From the NCBI GenBank assembly GCA_035403465.1, contig DAONFG010000034.1, forward strand, positions 1 to 40,430: a stretch of 40,430 nt of DNA, read 5' to 3'. The notes under the pieces were generated by a model. That model made no database searches. It was not told the origin of the DNA and saw nothing but the letters and a program-made list of their open reading frames with translations. Position 1 is the stretch's first letter. Every line of letters begins with the position of its first letter. Positions 7,441 to 16,515 of this stretch are shown here, one piece after another. The translations under genes were made by a program, and so were the position numbers. The stretch is from JAAYBQ01 sp035403465 (GTDB taxonomy: Bacteria; Spirochaetota; UBA4802; UBA5550).

Positions 7441-9450
7441 GTGAAATCGATCAAGACTACATTGATAATGCTGATAGTCGGAGTTTTATTCGGTGTATCA
7501 GTTACATTCGGTTTAGTGAGCTATATCCAGTCAAAGGCCATACTTCTTAAGCAGACCGAACAGGACTTTACCAGGCTGACTGGAGAAATAAGCAGGGTGG
7601 TAAAAGCGAACATGGACGTCAACATCGCAGTGATGGAATCGCTGGCTGAACAGAGAATTGTTGATGATGGTACCTCCTGGTCAGAAAAAATCAGCTTTTT
7701 AAATTCAGAGGCAAAGCGTACAGGCTTTGATATGTATGCTATAACTGATATATCAGGCAATGCAACATTTTTCAACATGCAGCGAACAACCTATAATATA
7801 TCAGACAGGACATATTTTAAACGTGCACTGTCTGGAGTTTCAACATATTCAGATGTTGTAATAAACAAGGATACGGGACTGCTTACGGTAACGGTCGCAG
7901 TTCCGTTAAAAAGAAACGGCCGGATCACGGGTGTGCTTTTCGGGATGCGGAATGGTGATGAAATCACCAAATTAGTTGAGGCGATCCAGATAGGCGAAAC
8001 AGGTTATGCCTATATAATAAACAGGGATGGAACTATACAGGGCCACAAAAACAAAAAACTTGTAAATGAGATGTATAATCCCATTAAAAAAGCGGAAAGT
8101 GATAAAAGCATTACACCACTTGCGGGATTCTTAAAGAAAACAATGGCGGAAGGCGGCGGAACTGATCAATATAATTTTGGAGGCAGGGATATTTACGGTT
8201 CCCTGGCCCCTATTCAAAGCACAGATGGATGGTCTGTTGTTCTCGCAATGGAGTTAGATGAAATTTTCAGTGGAATAAACTACCTTAGAAATATAATTCT
8301 GATAATTACCATAGTATTACTGGTTATCGGGGGAATAACCGCCTATTATATAGGGAACAGCATTACAGCGCCTGTTATTGCCTCGGTAAAATTTGCAGGC
8401 AACCTGGCCGAACTTGACCTGACCAAGGTCGTCCATTCAGAATACCTTGACAGAAAAGATGAACTTGGTACTCTCGCGACTGCCTTCCAGCGGTTAAGCA
8501 GCCTGTTGAAAGAAACTGTCGTGGGAATAATAAATGCGGCACAGCAGGTGGCCATAGCAACAGAACAGATCGGCCAGGATAACCAGAACCTTTCACAACG
8601 TACCTCTGAACAGGCATCGTCCCTTGAAGAAATTGCTGCAACAATAGAAGAGGCCAATGCATCAACGAAGCAGAATTCTGACAATGCAGTTGAGGCAAGC
8701 AAACTGGCGAATAATACACTTTCACTTGCTGAGAACGGCGGTATAATTGTCGATAAGGCCGTAGAATCAATACGTGAGATTAATGCGTCCAGTGCAAAGA
8801 TAGCTGATATAATAACAATGATAAATGAAATAGCGTTTCAGACAAACCTGCTTGCTCTTAATGCCGCAGTAGAGGCGGCACGGGCGGGAGACCAGGGACG
8901 CGGATTCGCTGTTGTAGCCGGAGAGGTCCGTAACCTCGCTCAAAGAGCCGGAGCTGCTGCCAAGGAGATAGATCTGCTGATCAAGGATTCTGTAGATAAA
9001 ATTGAAACCGGCACAAACCTTGTTAATAAAAGCGGCGAGTCCCTGAAAGGTATTATTGAGGCAGTCAAACAGGTTAATATGATTGTGTCCGAGATGGCCT
9101 CATCAAATGATGAACAGAGACGCGGTATTGAGCAGATTACAATTGCTGTCACCGACCTGGATAGCATGACACAGCAGAACGCCGCTCTGGTTGAAGAGAC
9201 TGCCGCAGCCAGCGAGGAGATGTCAGGCCAGGCCAAAGAGCTTCTTTCAATGATACAGCGGTTTAATGTTGGTGATGCTGCTGATCAGGTAACTGATTTC
9301 AAAATTCATAGCGAAAGAAAAGTAAAAGAACATGCCGGTTTGACCGGAACTAAAAATAAAAAACCGGTCTCTAATAAGGAGAAATCAGAACTCCCTGGTA
9401 ATTCAAAGACTAATAATTATTTTGATGATGAAAATTATGAGAAATTCTAG
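7441..9450 (+). CDS. Methyl-accepting chemotaxis protein with a periplasmic Cache domain
   Basis: A 669-residue transducer with TM1 at about 7-29, a dCache-like sensor domain (35-275, with SDRTYFKRALSG and GYAYIINRDG segments), TM2 at 281-303, HAMP to about 356, and a long coiled-coil signalling domain. The hairpin tip at about 462-485 (EIAFQTNLLALNAAVEAARA) is the highly conserved contact for CheA/CheW. Several EEtAAA-type methylation sites are visible. The C-terminus is a low-complexity charged tail with no NWETF-type CheR tether. The start is GTG with GGAGG (7430-7434) 6 bases ahead. It heads a chemotaxis operon; no cheR or cheB is present nearby. The ligand is unknown; Cache domains bind small organic ligands. 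Confidence 0.93.
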   Translation: MKSIKTTLIMLIVGVLFGVSVTFGLVSYIQSKAILLKQTEQDFTRLTGEISRVVKANMDVNIAVMESLAEQRIVDDGTSWSEKISFLNSEAKRTGFDMYAITDISGNATFFNMQRTTYNISDRTYFKRALSGVSTYSDVVINKDTGLLTVTVAVPLKRNGRITGVLFGMRNGDEITKLVEAIQIGETGYAYIINRDGTIQGHKNKKLVNEMYNPIKKAESDKSITPLAGFLKKTMAEGGGTDQYNFGGRDIYGSLAPIQSTDGWSVVLAMELDEIFSGINYLRNIILIITIVLLVIGGITAYYIGNSITAPVIASVKFAGNLAELDLTKVVHSEYLDRKDELGTLATAFQRLSSLLKETVVGIINAAQQVAIATEQIGQDNQNLSQRTSEQASSLEEIAATIEEANASTKQNSDNAVEASKLANNTLSLAENGGIIVDKAVESIREINASSAKIADIITMINEIAFQTNLLALNAAVEAARAGDQGRGFAVVAGEVRNLAQRAGAAAKEIDLLIKDSVDKIETGTNLVNKSGESLKGIIEAVKQVNMIVSEMASSNDEQRRGIEQITIAVTDLDSMTQQNAALVEETAAASEEMSGQAKELLSMIQRFNVGDAADQVTDFKIHSERKVKEHAGLTGTKNKKPVSNKEKSELPGNSKTNNYFDDENYEKF

Positions 9451-9549
9451 GTGCCCGGTATTTAAAATTCTTATGGTGAAATAGTAATATTTAATCGGCA
9501 GCATCATGTAAATAATCAATGTTTATGTTTAGACATCAGGAGTTTGAAT

Positions 9550-11691
9550 ATGGCTGAAGCCGGAATTACAGAAATATTCTTAAAAGAAGCGGAAGAAATT
9601 ATTACAAATCTTGAGTCGCTTATTTTAACACTTGAGGATAAAAATAATGATGAATCAGTCATAGATTCAATTTTAAGATGTTTCCATACCCTGAAAGGAA
9701 GTCCGGGGTTTGCAGGTTTTACTGATCTATATGAGTTTACCTGTAAACTGGAGAGCCTTTTTGATAAAGTCAGATCAGGCGAAATAGCTGTTACAGGGAA
9801 TATTATTGACCTGTCACTGCGAAGCCTTGACTGGACCAGGTGTAAGATTTCCGGAGATCCTGTTGAGCAAAATTCAGAAAATTTTAAACTGGAACTGGAC
9901 AGCATAATATCCGGCATACCGGGGAATGATAAAAGTAATTTCCCGGAAGATGACATGGGTTTTTTAAGTACATCAGCCGCTTCCGGCGGAATTGATGAGA
10001 GCCCGATGTTTTATAAAATTATTATTAAATTCAGGGATGATATTTTTTATAAAGGTATTGATCCATTGATGATTATTGAAGACCTGGGAAGCCTTGGCGA
10101 GTTTGTCTGCAATAATGTCAACATAAAAGAACTCCCGGATTTTTATGAAATAGAAACGGATAAATGTTACCTGGTATGGGAGATCATTCTGAAAACCGTT
10201 CACGATGAAAAACGGGTAAGAGATGTTTTTCTTTTTGTTTATGAAGAAAATGATATTGTTATAGAAAACATCACAGAAAAATACTCCGCCATTCGGGATA
10301 GGCAATACTTTTCCGAAAAAAAACTTGGCGAACTCCTTGTTGACAGGGGAATTGTAAAAAGTAATGAACTTGATGAGTTGATAAAAAATCAGGCTGAACA
10401 TAATGTAAAGATAGGCGACATTATCGTTCAGAAGGGCCTTGCCTCTGAAAATGACATTGCGGCAGCACTCCAGGAGCAGGAAATAATAAAAAAGAAGATC
10501 TATATTAATACTGTTCGCGTTGATTCTGAAAAACTTGATAACCTGATGAATCTTCTCGGGGAAATCGTTATCGACCAGGCCTCCCTGCATAGAGTTGCTG
10601 ATTTAATTCAACAGGACCATGGCTTGATTGTAAAGAATGCCCTTCATAAACTGGACCGTGCCACAAGGGAATTCCAGGAGCAGATAATGTCAATCCGGAT
10701 GATCCCGATAGGTTCTACGTTTGATCAGTTCAGGAGGTTTGTCAGGGATACGGCACAGAGACTGGGCAAGGATATAAAACTGGTAATTGAAGGCAGTGAA
10801 ACCGAACTGGATAAAACCGTAATTGAAAAGATCGGAGATCCACTGAAGCTCATAATAAAAAATGCAATTGATCATGGTATAGAATCTACGGAAGAAAGAA
10901 GTGTAAACGGGAAGAACCCGGTTGGAACTGTAACATTAAAAGCATATCACCAGGAAGGAAACGTTTTTATTGATGTGATTGATGACGGCCGCGGCGTTGA
11001 CCTCGAAAAAGTAAGAAGAAAAGCCGTTATGCTGGGTATTATTCAGGAAGACGAGGATGTCTCCAGGGAGAGGCTTCTCGCGTTTTTGTTGAAACCCGGT
11101 TTTTCAACTGCTGAAAGTTCCGGAGTGCTTTCGGGACGTGGCGCAGGCATGGATGTCGTAACAAAGAACATCGGGGAGTTGCGGGGATCTATTGAAATAA
11201 AATCCATGGATGGTGAAGGTACCCTGCTCAGGATAAAGCTTCCTCTTACGCTGGCTATAATAGATGGAATGCTCATCAGGATTGGTGCTTCGATCTTTAT
11301 AATACCGCTTCTTTCTGTAATTGAAACTATCCAGATAAACGAACATGCTTATAAAACTGTTGAGGGACAGGGTGAACTCATATTTGTGAGAGATGTCTAT
11401 ATTTCACTTATAAGGCTTAACAGGCTTTTTGGCATTAAGGCTGACAAAACAGATCCGCGTGAAGCTCTTTTTGTTGTAGTTGAATGTGACGGTGTAAGAA
11501 TGGGGATTATGATAGATGAGCTTATAGGGCAGCAGCAGGTTGTGATAAAAAGTATTGATAGTTTTATTACTGACAGCCGGGCAATTTCCGGTGCTACAAT
11601 TCTTGGAGATGGAAAAGTTTCACTTATTATAGATATTCATGGACTTGCTGAAGAAATAAAAATGAACCCGGGAGTAATTGATGAAGCCTGA
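9550..11691 (+). CDS. cheA: CheA-type histidine kinase with inserted MshEN/T2SSE_N-like domain
   Basis: A 713-residue chemotaxis kinase. The HPt domain has the phospho-accepting H46 in CFHTLKG. A variable region follows. Residues 258-310 (KLGELLVDRGIVKSNELDELI and repeat-like KIGDIIVQKGLASENDIAAAL) match the N-terminal domain of type II secretion/MshE ATPases, not a CheY-binding P2 domain. Next come the dimerisation helix (from about 325), the ATPase domain (N438, D478 in DDGRGVD, GRGAGMDVV near 530) and a C-terminal CheW-like domain. The ATG at 9550 has AGGAG 7 bases ahead. The stop overlaps the STAS gene by 11 bases. MshEN domains in other proteins can bind c-di-GMP, so second-messenger input is possible (inference). 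Confidence 0.92.
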   Translation: MAEAGITEIFLKEAEEIITNLESLILTLEDKNNDESVIDSILRCFHTLKGSPGFAGFTDLYEFTCKLESLFDKVRSGEIAVTGNIIDLSLRSLDWTRCKISGDPVEQNSENFKLELDSIISGIPGNDKSNFPEDDMGFLSTSAASGGIDESPMFYKIIIKFRDDIFYKGIDPLMIIEDLGSLGEFVCNNVNIKELPDFYEIETDKCYLVWEIILKTVHDEKRVRDVFLFVYEENDIVIENITEKYSAIRDRQYFSEKKLGELLVDRGIVKSNELDELIKNQAEHNVKIGDIIVQKGLASENDIAAALQEQEIIKKKIYINTVRVDSEKLDNLMNLLGEIVIDQASLHRVADLIQQDHGLIVKNALHKLDRATREFQEQIMSIRMIPIGSTFDQFRRFVRDTAQRLGKDIKLVIEGSETELDKTVIEKIGDPLKLIIKNAIDHGIESTEERSVNGKNPVGTVTLKAYHQEGNVFIDVIDDGRGVDLEKVRRKAVMLGIIQEDEDVSRERLLAFLLKPGFSTAESSGVLSGRGAGMDVVTKNIGELRGSIEIKSMDGEGTLLRIKLPLTLAIIDGMLIRIGASIFIIPLLSVIETIQINEHAYKTVEGQGELIFVRDVYISLIRLNRLFGIKADKTDPREALFVVVECDGVRMGIMIDELIGQQQVVIKSIDSFITDSRAISGATILGDGKVSLIIDIHGLAEEIKMNPGVIDEA

Positions 11692-11935
11692 AGGTATTAT
11701 TAACATTAAAAATATAAATAATTTTTACACTGAATTGAAAAACGAAATCAGTATAAACAATGAGATAATAATTGATTTTTCAAATGTTAATAGAATCGAT
11801 ACGTCGGCGGCACAGGTTATAATTGCAGCCGGTGAAAAAGTAAAGGAGCTTAAAAAGGTATTAAAGATCACGGGTATATCCCATGATTTGAAAACGATTC
11901 TGAAACTGGCAGGTATTAAAAATAAAAGTGAGTGA
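11681..11935 (+). CDS. STAS-domain protein of the chemotaxis operon
   Basis: An 84-residue single-domain STAS protein: strand EIIIDFSNVNRIDTSAAQVI with the S/T-rich loop that is phosphorylated in anti-sigma antagonists (here T/S near 46-47), then helix AAGEKVKELKKV. The ATG at 11681 has GGAG (11671-11674) and overlaps the cheA stop by 11 bases. STAS proteins of this size occur between cheA and cheY in several chemotaxis clusters of Deltaproteobacteria and spirochaetes. Their role there is uncertain; they may modulate the kinase array. Confidence 0.8.
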   Translation: MKPEGIINIKNINNFYTELKNEISINNEIIIDFSNVNRIDTSAAQVIIAAGEKVKELKKVLKITGISHDLKTILKLAGIKNKSE

Positions 11936-11942
11936 TGAGGTT

Positions 11943-12317
11943 ATGGATAAATATATAGTGATCATTGATGATTCACCAACTATAAGAAGAAGTGTCGAGT
12001 TGATTTTACAGGGGGAGGGATTTTCTATTCAACAGGCTGTAAATGGCCGGGAGGCTATTTTAAAAATTGATCAGATTAGAAATGAAGGTAATGATATTGC
12101 TCTCTGTATAAGCGATATAAATATGCCGGTACTGAATGGATTTGAATTTCTGGACGAGCTGCGTAAAATTGACAAATTTACCCCGGTAGTAATGCTTACA
12201 ACTGAAAAAGAACAGGCAAAAATACAAAAGGGTAAAACTTCGGGCGCCGCAGGCTGGATGGTAAAACCCTTTCATCCGGAGGAGTTATTAAAAGTGGTAA
12301 GGAGGTTTGTAAGATGA
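11943..12317 (+). CDS. cheY: CheY-like response regulator
   Basis: A 124-residue single receiver domain: D9-D10 acidic pair, phospho-Asp D58 in ISDIN, T86/T87 and K108 in MVKPF. No output domain is attached, so it probably carries the signal from CheA to the flagellar motor. The ATG at 11943 gives the usual N-terminus (MDKYIVIIDDS), but its GAGG is only two bases away. A GTG at 11928 within the STAS gene would add five residues. The stop overlaps the cheW start as ATGA. Confidence 0.9.
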   Translation: MDKYIVIIDDSPTIRRSVELILQGEGFSIQQAVNGREAILKIDQIRNEGNDIALCISDINMPVLNGFEFLDELRKIDKFTPVVMLTTEKEQAKIQKGKTSGAAGWMVKPFHPEELLKVVRRFVR

Positions 12318-12808
12318 GTGCCAGTGCAGTACAATCAAACAGCAGGAATATTCTCGTAGAGTCAACGGAAGAGTCTTCTCAATATGTAACCTTCCTTGTG
12401 GCTGGCGAAACATACGGCGTGTCTGTACATAAGGTGCAGTCAATTAACGAAATGCTCGATATAACACACGTACCGCATAGCAATTTTTATATCGAGGGGG
12501 TGATAAATCTTCGCGGTACAGTTATCCCCGTGGTCAGTATAAGGAAAAAGTATAACCTTCCGTATAAGGAGTATGATCTTTTTACTGTTATCATTATTGT
12601 CGAAGTGAAGGACCGTCTTGTCGGAATGATAGTTGATTCAGTTTCTGATGTTGTCAGTATACCTGTTTCTGATATTCAAATAGATATTAATTATTCAGTC
12701 AAAATTGATACATCTTCAATTGAGGGTATAGGAAAAGTTAAGGATCAGCTGATTATTCTGTTAAATGTAGAGCATTTTCTTGATGATGACAAAGAAACGG
12801 ATATTTGA
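12314..12808 (+). CDS. cheW: CheW coupling protein
   Basis: A 164-residue CheW-domain protein with about 22 extra N-terminal residues. The core YVTFLVAGETYGVSVHKVQS, then IEGVINLRGTVIPVVSIRKK and the final IGKVKDQLIILLNVEHFL strand are typical. It links MCPs to CheA at the membrane array. The ATG overlaps the cheY stop (ATGA, 12314-12317) and has a strong AAGGAGG (12298-12304) inside cheY. It is the last gene of the operon; decayed minus-strand genes follow. Confidence 0.92.
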   Translation: MSASAVQSNSRNILVESTEESSQYVTFLVAGETYGVSVHKVQSINEMLDITHVPHSNFYIEGVINLRGTVIPVVSIRKKYNLPYKEYDLFTVIIIVEVKDRLVGMIVDSVSDVVSIPVSDIQIDINYSVKIDTSSIEGIGKVKDQLIILLNVEHFLDDDKETDI

Positions 12809-12830
12809 TTACCGGTTGGATTGAACTTTT

Positions 12831-12975
12831 TAACCTTGAAATCATGCAGAGCATCGTGTCACCCGTCGAAGATTCGGCTATAACCAGGGCAGGGCGTTTT
12901 TTTGAATTGGTTAAATCCGAATAAGGAAAAGGAATTACAGCTATAACGCCTTTTATAAATCTTTCCTTGCTTCAT
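12831..12975 (-). pseudogene. Decayed PemK/MazF-family toxin gene, copy A
   Basis: On the minus strand the frame starts MKQGKIYK at 12975. One extra base in the A run (12951-12954) breaks it, and the +1 frame then reads GVIAVIPFPYSDLTNSKKRP and continues ALVIAESSTGDTMLC. The order KQGxIxx...PFPYsDL...KKRPALVI...GD..LC is the hallmark N-terminal half of PemK/MazF endoribonucleases. The second half is lost toward the cheW end. The start overlaps the end of the antitoxin remnant, as in intact DUF2281-PemK modules. A related remnant lies at 21577-21815. Confidence 0.75.
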
Positions 12976-13145
12976 CTTCAGCTGGTGACAGCCATTCTTT
13001 TTTAAGAGATGTTTCGGACTGTAAGTAATTTTCAAAATCCGGATTTGATTTGTATTCAGGAAATCGAACAAAATCAAGAACTTCGGCAGGCACGGGTTCG
13101 GAAAGTTTTTCGATTTCGTCATTAAGTAATTTTTTTTGTATTCAT
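12953..13145 (-). pseudogene. Frameshifted DUF2281-type antitoxin gene
   Basis: The minus-strand frame reads KLLNDEIEKLSEPVPAEVLD and FVRFPEY, then ends SETSLKKEWLSPAEDEARKD L. This matches DUF2281 antitoxins (LLxEIexLPepvlxEVLDFVxFL ... ESsLkkdWl.PeEDEAw.dL). The natural start MNTKK is out of frame by one base: the T run at 13130-13137 has 8 T where 7 would give an open frame of 63 residues. So a single slippage, or a sequencing error in a homopolymer, inactivates it. The downstream toxin is also broken, which favours genuine decay. Confidence 0.7.
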
Positions 13146-13260
13146 ATGCATATAATAACAAACTTCAATTGATAATAAACAATTTTTTTATATTGAGTTT
13201 AAAAAATATTTTAGTTTGATTGTTTCGATTTCCAGGAAACTGACCCCGCAAGGTATAAGC

Positions 13261-13653
13261 CTACAGTACAGCCTCCAGCTCTCTTATGATCTCTTCGTAT
13301 GTTCTAATCATTATTTTATCAAGCTCATAAGTTTCGCTGCGTGAACAATGATCTATTTTTTGTTTCAATTCTGTCACCAGGTACTTTACTGCATCGTGCG
13401 ATAATGATCCCGGTTTTACCCCGTTTATTTTTGTTATTATTTCATCATAAATTCTGACCTGGCTCAATAGCAGTATACTGCACGGGCCGAAGCCTTCAGA
13501 TTCAGCCTGGTAGAAATTTTTTTTAGAATTGAACCTCTCGAGTAATTCACTGATTTTATGCTGTGATATCCCGGTTTCCATTTTTACTTCAATGCCCCTG
13601 ATCCATTCAATAGTATGGGATGCGGAAATGTTCCTGTGATTATGGAATTTCAT
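13261..13653 (-). CDS. Hypothetical protein, possibly N-terminally frameshifted
   Basis: A 130-residue soluble, mainly helical protein that I do not recognise. The ATG at 13653 lacks a ribosome binding site. The same frame stays open and protein-like for about 35 more codons upstream (YAPVRFYKETLDIFSNM just before the ATG), with no start codon in it. A minus-strand ATG at 13762 with weak AGAGA would join that frame if one base (near 13750) were removed. The true gene may therefore be about 165 residues with a frameshift near its start. It lies between the decayed toxin module and the WG-repeat gene, which is divergent. Confidence 0.5.
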   Translation of the reverse strand: MKFHNHRNISASHTIEWIRGIEVKMETGISQHKISELLERFNSKKNFYQAESEGFGPCSILLLSQVRIYDEIITKINGVKPGSLSHDAVKYLVTELKQKIDHCSRSETYELDKIMIRTYEEIIRELEAVL

Positions 13654-13903
13654 GTTAGAAAAAATATCAAGTGTTTCTTTGTAAAATCTAACCGGTGCAT
13701 AATGCCTTGAATCATGCGGAACGGATTCACCTGAACAGGCGTATTTTTTATGGTCTTTTCATAATCTATCTCTAAATGTCTTGCTTTCCCCGGAGGTTTA
13801 TAATATGCTCAACATGCCCCGGACGGACCGTGGAGTGTTCCGGAATATAAGCTGCCTGTTTTACTGTGAAATCTGGCGGATAAAAATAAATGGAGTTATT
13901 AAC

Positions 13904-15163
13904 ATGATACGAAAATTATCAGTAATAGCAGCGGTCACGGCATTAGCGGTAATAATCACATTCAACTACGGCAATAGCAAAACAGCCGTCAGCGGTAACG
14001 TGATATGGCAGATCGAACCACGGTTTGATGGAGTATATAACTTTTCAGAAGGTATGGCTCCTGTTCTGGCAGGTGATAAATGGGGCTTTATCAACAAGCA
14101 GGGTGAATATGTAATTGAACCGCAGTTTGATGAAATACGTGACCTGTCGTACATCGATACTTACTTCTATGAGGGACTTGCTGCTGTTAACATAGGTGAG
14201 AAATGGGGTTTCATAAACAGGAAAGGTAAAATTGTAATACAGGCCAGGTTTGATAATGCTTTTAACTTTTCAGAAGGCCTGGCTGCCGTTAACATAGGCG
14301 GTAAGTGGGGGTTTATCAATAGACAGGGTAAAATTATAATCAAACCCTTTTTTGAAGAGGTGTGTGACTTTTTCGAAGGCCTGGCTCCTGTCAGCATTGG
14401 TGGTAAATATGGTTTTATTAATAAAGAGGGTGTAATTATCATTAAACCTCAATTTGATAATACTCCTTTGTTTTATAAAGGCCTGGCTTCTGTCAGGGCC
14501 GGCAGTTCCCGTGATGAATATAAAATAATCACCGGCGGTGGTAAATGGGGTTTTATAAATACTAAAGGTGATTATGTAATTGAGCCACGGTTTACCTGGG
14601 TGCATGATTTTTCCGAAGATCTGGCTGCTGTTAACATGGGCGGATCCTGTGATGAATTTAAAAGGATAACCGGCGGTAAATGGGGCTTTATAAATCAAAA
14701 AGCTGAATATGTTATTGAGTCTCAGTTTGACTGGGCAATTGAATTTAAACAGGGCCTGGCTCCCGTGAGCACAGGGGGCAAATGGGGTTATATAAATAAA
14801 AAAGGTGAATATGTAATTGAGGCGCAGTTTGACTGGGCAGGAACTTTCCGGGAAGGTCTGGCCCCGGTTGAAATAGCGGGTAAAGCAGGTTTAATAAACC
14901 AGGAAGGTAAAATCATAATAAAACCTCAGTTTGACCGGGTAGAAGATTTTTATGAAGGACTTTCTGCTGTGATTATTGGCGGCAAATGGGGTTATATAAA
15001 TAAAAAAGGTGAATATGTAATTGAACCGCAGTTTGACTGGGCATTTAAATTTTATGAAGGCCTGGCTGCTGTTAACATAGGGGGATCATGTGACCAATAT
15101 GGAAGGTTCTCCGGCGGTAAATGGGGTTTCCTGAAAAATCCGGTCATACGGGGTAATGAATAG
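13904..15163 (+). CDS. Exported WG-repeat protein
   Basis: A 419-residue protein with a signal peptide (MIRKLSVIAAVTALAVIITF, cleavage near 26-31) and nine full WG repeats with partial repeats at each end. Each repeat is about 37 residues of the form KWGFINKKGEYVIEPQFDxA followed by xxFxEGLAAVxxGG. The ATG at 13904 has GGAG (13892-13895). The frame is open further upstream to an ATG at 13781, but that would bury the signal peptide. WG-repeat proteins are beta-rich and probably bind ligands or partners in the periplasm or on the surface; no enzyme activity is expected. Two repeats carry insertions with matching CDEF/CDQY segments, a sign of recent internal duplication. Confidence 0.85.
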   Translation: MIRKLSVIAAVTALAVIITFNYGNSKTAVSGNVIWQIEPRFDGVYNFSEGMAPVLAGDKWGFINKQGEYVIEPQFDEIRDLSYIDTYFYEGLAAVNIGEKWGFINRKGKIVIQARFDNAFNFSEGLAAVNIGGKWGFINRQGKIIIKPFFEEVCDFFEGLAPVSIGGKYGFINKEGVIIIKPQFDNTPLFYKGLASVRAGSSRDEYKIITGGGKWGFINTKGDYVIEPRFTWVHDFSEDLAAVNMGGSCDEFKRITGGKWGFINQKAEYVIESQFDWAIEFKQGLAPVSTGGKWGYINKKGEYVIEAQFDWAGTFREGLAPVEIAGKAGLINQEGKIIIKPQFDRVEDFYEGLSAVIIGGKWGYINKKGEYVIEPQFDWAFKFYEGLAAVNIGGSCDQYGRFSGGKWGFLKNPVIRGNE

Positions 15164-15231
15164 CTGAAGACATTGTACTATAATATAAAACACGATTTAT
15201 TTATCACGATGCAATATAGCGGGGTAATAAA

Positions 15232-16515
15232 ATGATTAACAGGAAAGAATTCCTGAAAAATTCAGCAGCAGTGATTGTTTCTTATGCGGGGATTAGTGAT
15301 GTTGTCATGCTTACAAACAGTCTGCTGGCTGCAGATGCCGGTACCGGTTCCGGGGATCTGTATGCTGTTCCAATAAAGACCGGCAGCCTGGCAGACATGA
15401 TGAATGATATAGACTTCTTCGGTGAGCCCGGAGAAACCGGGCCGATCTCTGACGGACTGTTCAGTCCCGGCATGGAGCTTGGTAAGTTTACACGGCTGTA
15501 CTGTGAAGACATAATGAAACGTTACAGCCGTAAGCCCGATAAATCCGGGGTATATGACGCGGTTCCTTTTTCCAGGTTATGCGATTCATACCTGCAGCTC
15601 CTTGAATCGCTCATAAGAATGACTGGTAATACCTTTTTCGAATTTTATGTTAAATCGCTGCAGAATGACCTGCCGCCTGAACATTCAGGTATCCTGAAAT
15701 CGTCATGCAGGGATATAGCTGCTTCAATAACTTATGCTGACAGGAAGTGGCAGACTGATCCTTCTTATGCGCCTGTAATAACCGGGAAAAAATGCATCGC
15801 TGGATTAATGCTGCAGGGCGGTACATCCTACACGAAAGAATACAGTTTCACTGAACTCAACATCACTGCGATTGATCCCGTGTCATTTACTGACGCGTAT
15901 CGCCCGGGTCGGGGTTTTGCCGAGGTAAAGGAATTTACTGTTGAAAGTCTCTCCGCATCGAGATACATGTGCAAGGCTGTTTTTTCCAGGTACACACTGC
16001 TTGATTCTTTTGAAAAATATTACAGTTCTCTTCCGCGGGAACAGGAAACCATAACACAAAAAAATGAAATCACATCCGGTACACGGCAGTTTACAGGGAA
16101 GCTGATGCTTGCGCTGCTTTTTATTGAACTTACACTCATGCGGATGGAACTTGTATGTTACAGGTGCAGCTCCGGAATCTTTTCGGACAATAACCGTTAT
16201 ATGTTCCAGGCCGAATTCAGCAGCCTGGTAGAGACTATACAGGATTTAACAGGAAGACCGGTGTTTGCCGGGAAACGTATCTTCGGAGGAGACTTTGCAG
16301 TGAATCCTGCCGGGATAAACATCGCCGGGGCCGTAAAAAATATTACGGTTCCACTGCTTGATGCCGAATCGCTGGGACTGGGAAACACCGCAGACGGCGG
16401 CATCATCATGGTGGATACAGCGGGCGGTTCAGACCGGGTGTCCCTGACACTGAAGATGGCACTTAAGAAAATCCGTAATTTAAGACATAGAATTTCCGGG
16501 GGCTTAAACAGATGA
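15232..16515 (+). CDS. Flagellin-like protein with a Tat-like N-terminus
   Basis: A 427-residue protein. The N-terminus NRKEFLKNSAAVIVSYAG resembles a twin-arginine signal in which the pair is RK. The middle (60-300) is not recognised. The C-terminal part, about 325-425, resembles the D1 core of bacterial flagellins of FlaB type: QAEFSSLVETIQDLTGRPVF, then AGKRIFGGDFAVNP, SLGL and a closing amphipathic helix. The normal flagellin N-terminus (D0) is missing and no flagellin is known to use Tat, so it is not a standard filament subunit. GGGG lies 8 bases before the ATG. Its stop overlaps the next gene as ATGA (16512-16515), so the two are coupled. Confidence 0.6.
   Translation: MINRKEFLKNSAAVIVSYAGISDVVMLTNSLLAADAGTGSGDLYAVPIKTGSLADMMNDIDFFGEPGETGPISDGLFSPGMELGKFTRLYCEDIMKRYSRKPDKSGVYDAVPFSRLCDSYLQLLESLIRMTGNTFFEFYVKSLQNDLPPEHSGILKSSCRDIAASITYADRKWQTDPSYAPVITGKKCIAGLMLQGGTSYTKEYSFTELNITAIDPVSFTDAYRPGRGFAEVKEFTVESLSASRYMCKAVFSRYTLLDSFEKYYSSLPREQETITQKNEITSGTRQFTGKLMLALLFIELTLMRMELVCYRCSSGIFSDNNRYMFQAEFSSLVETIQDLTGRPVFAGKRIFGGDFAVNPAGINIAGAVKNITVPLLDAESLGLGNTADGGIIMVDTAGGSDRVSLTLKMALKKIRNLRHRISGGLNR

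Noticed and set aside
12859..13161. 100-residue minus-strand protein across the decayed toxin module
   Set aside because: It is the wrong-frame reading of the DUF2281 and PemK remnants; the corrected frames match known families much better.
13781..13903. Longer start for the WG-repeat protein
   Set aside because: The extra 41 residues are not protein-like, have no ribosome binding site, and would place the clear signal peptide in the interior.
14167..14698. Minus-strand ORFs opposite the WG repeats
   Set aside because: They mirror the repeats of the plus-strand gene and lack ribosome binding sites.
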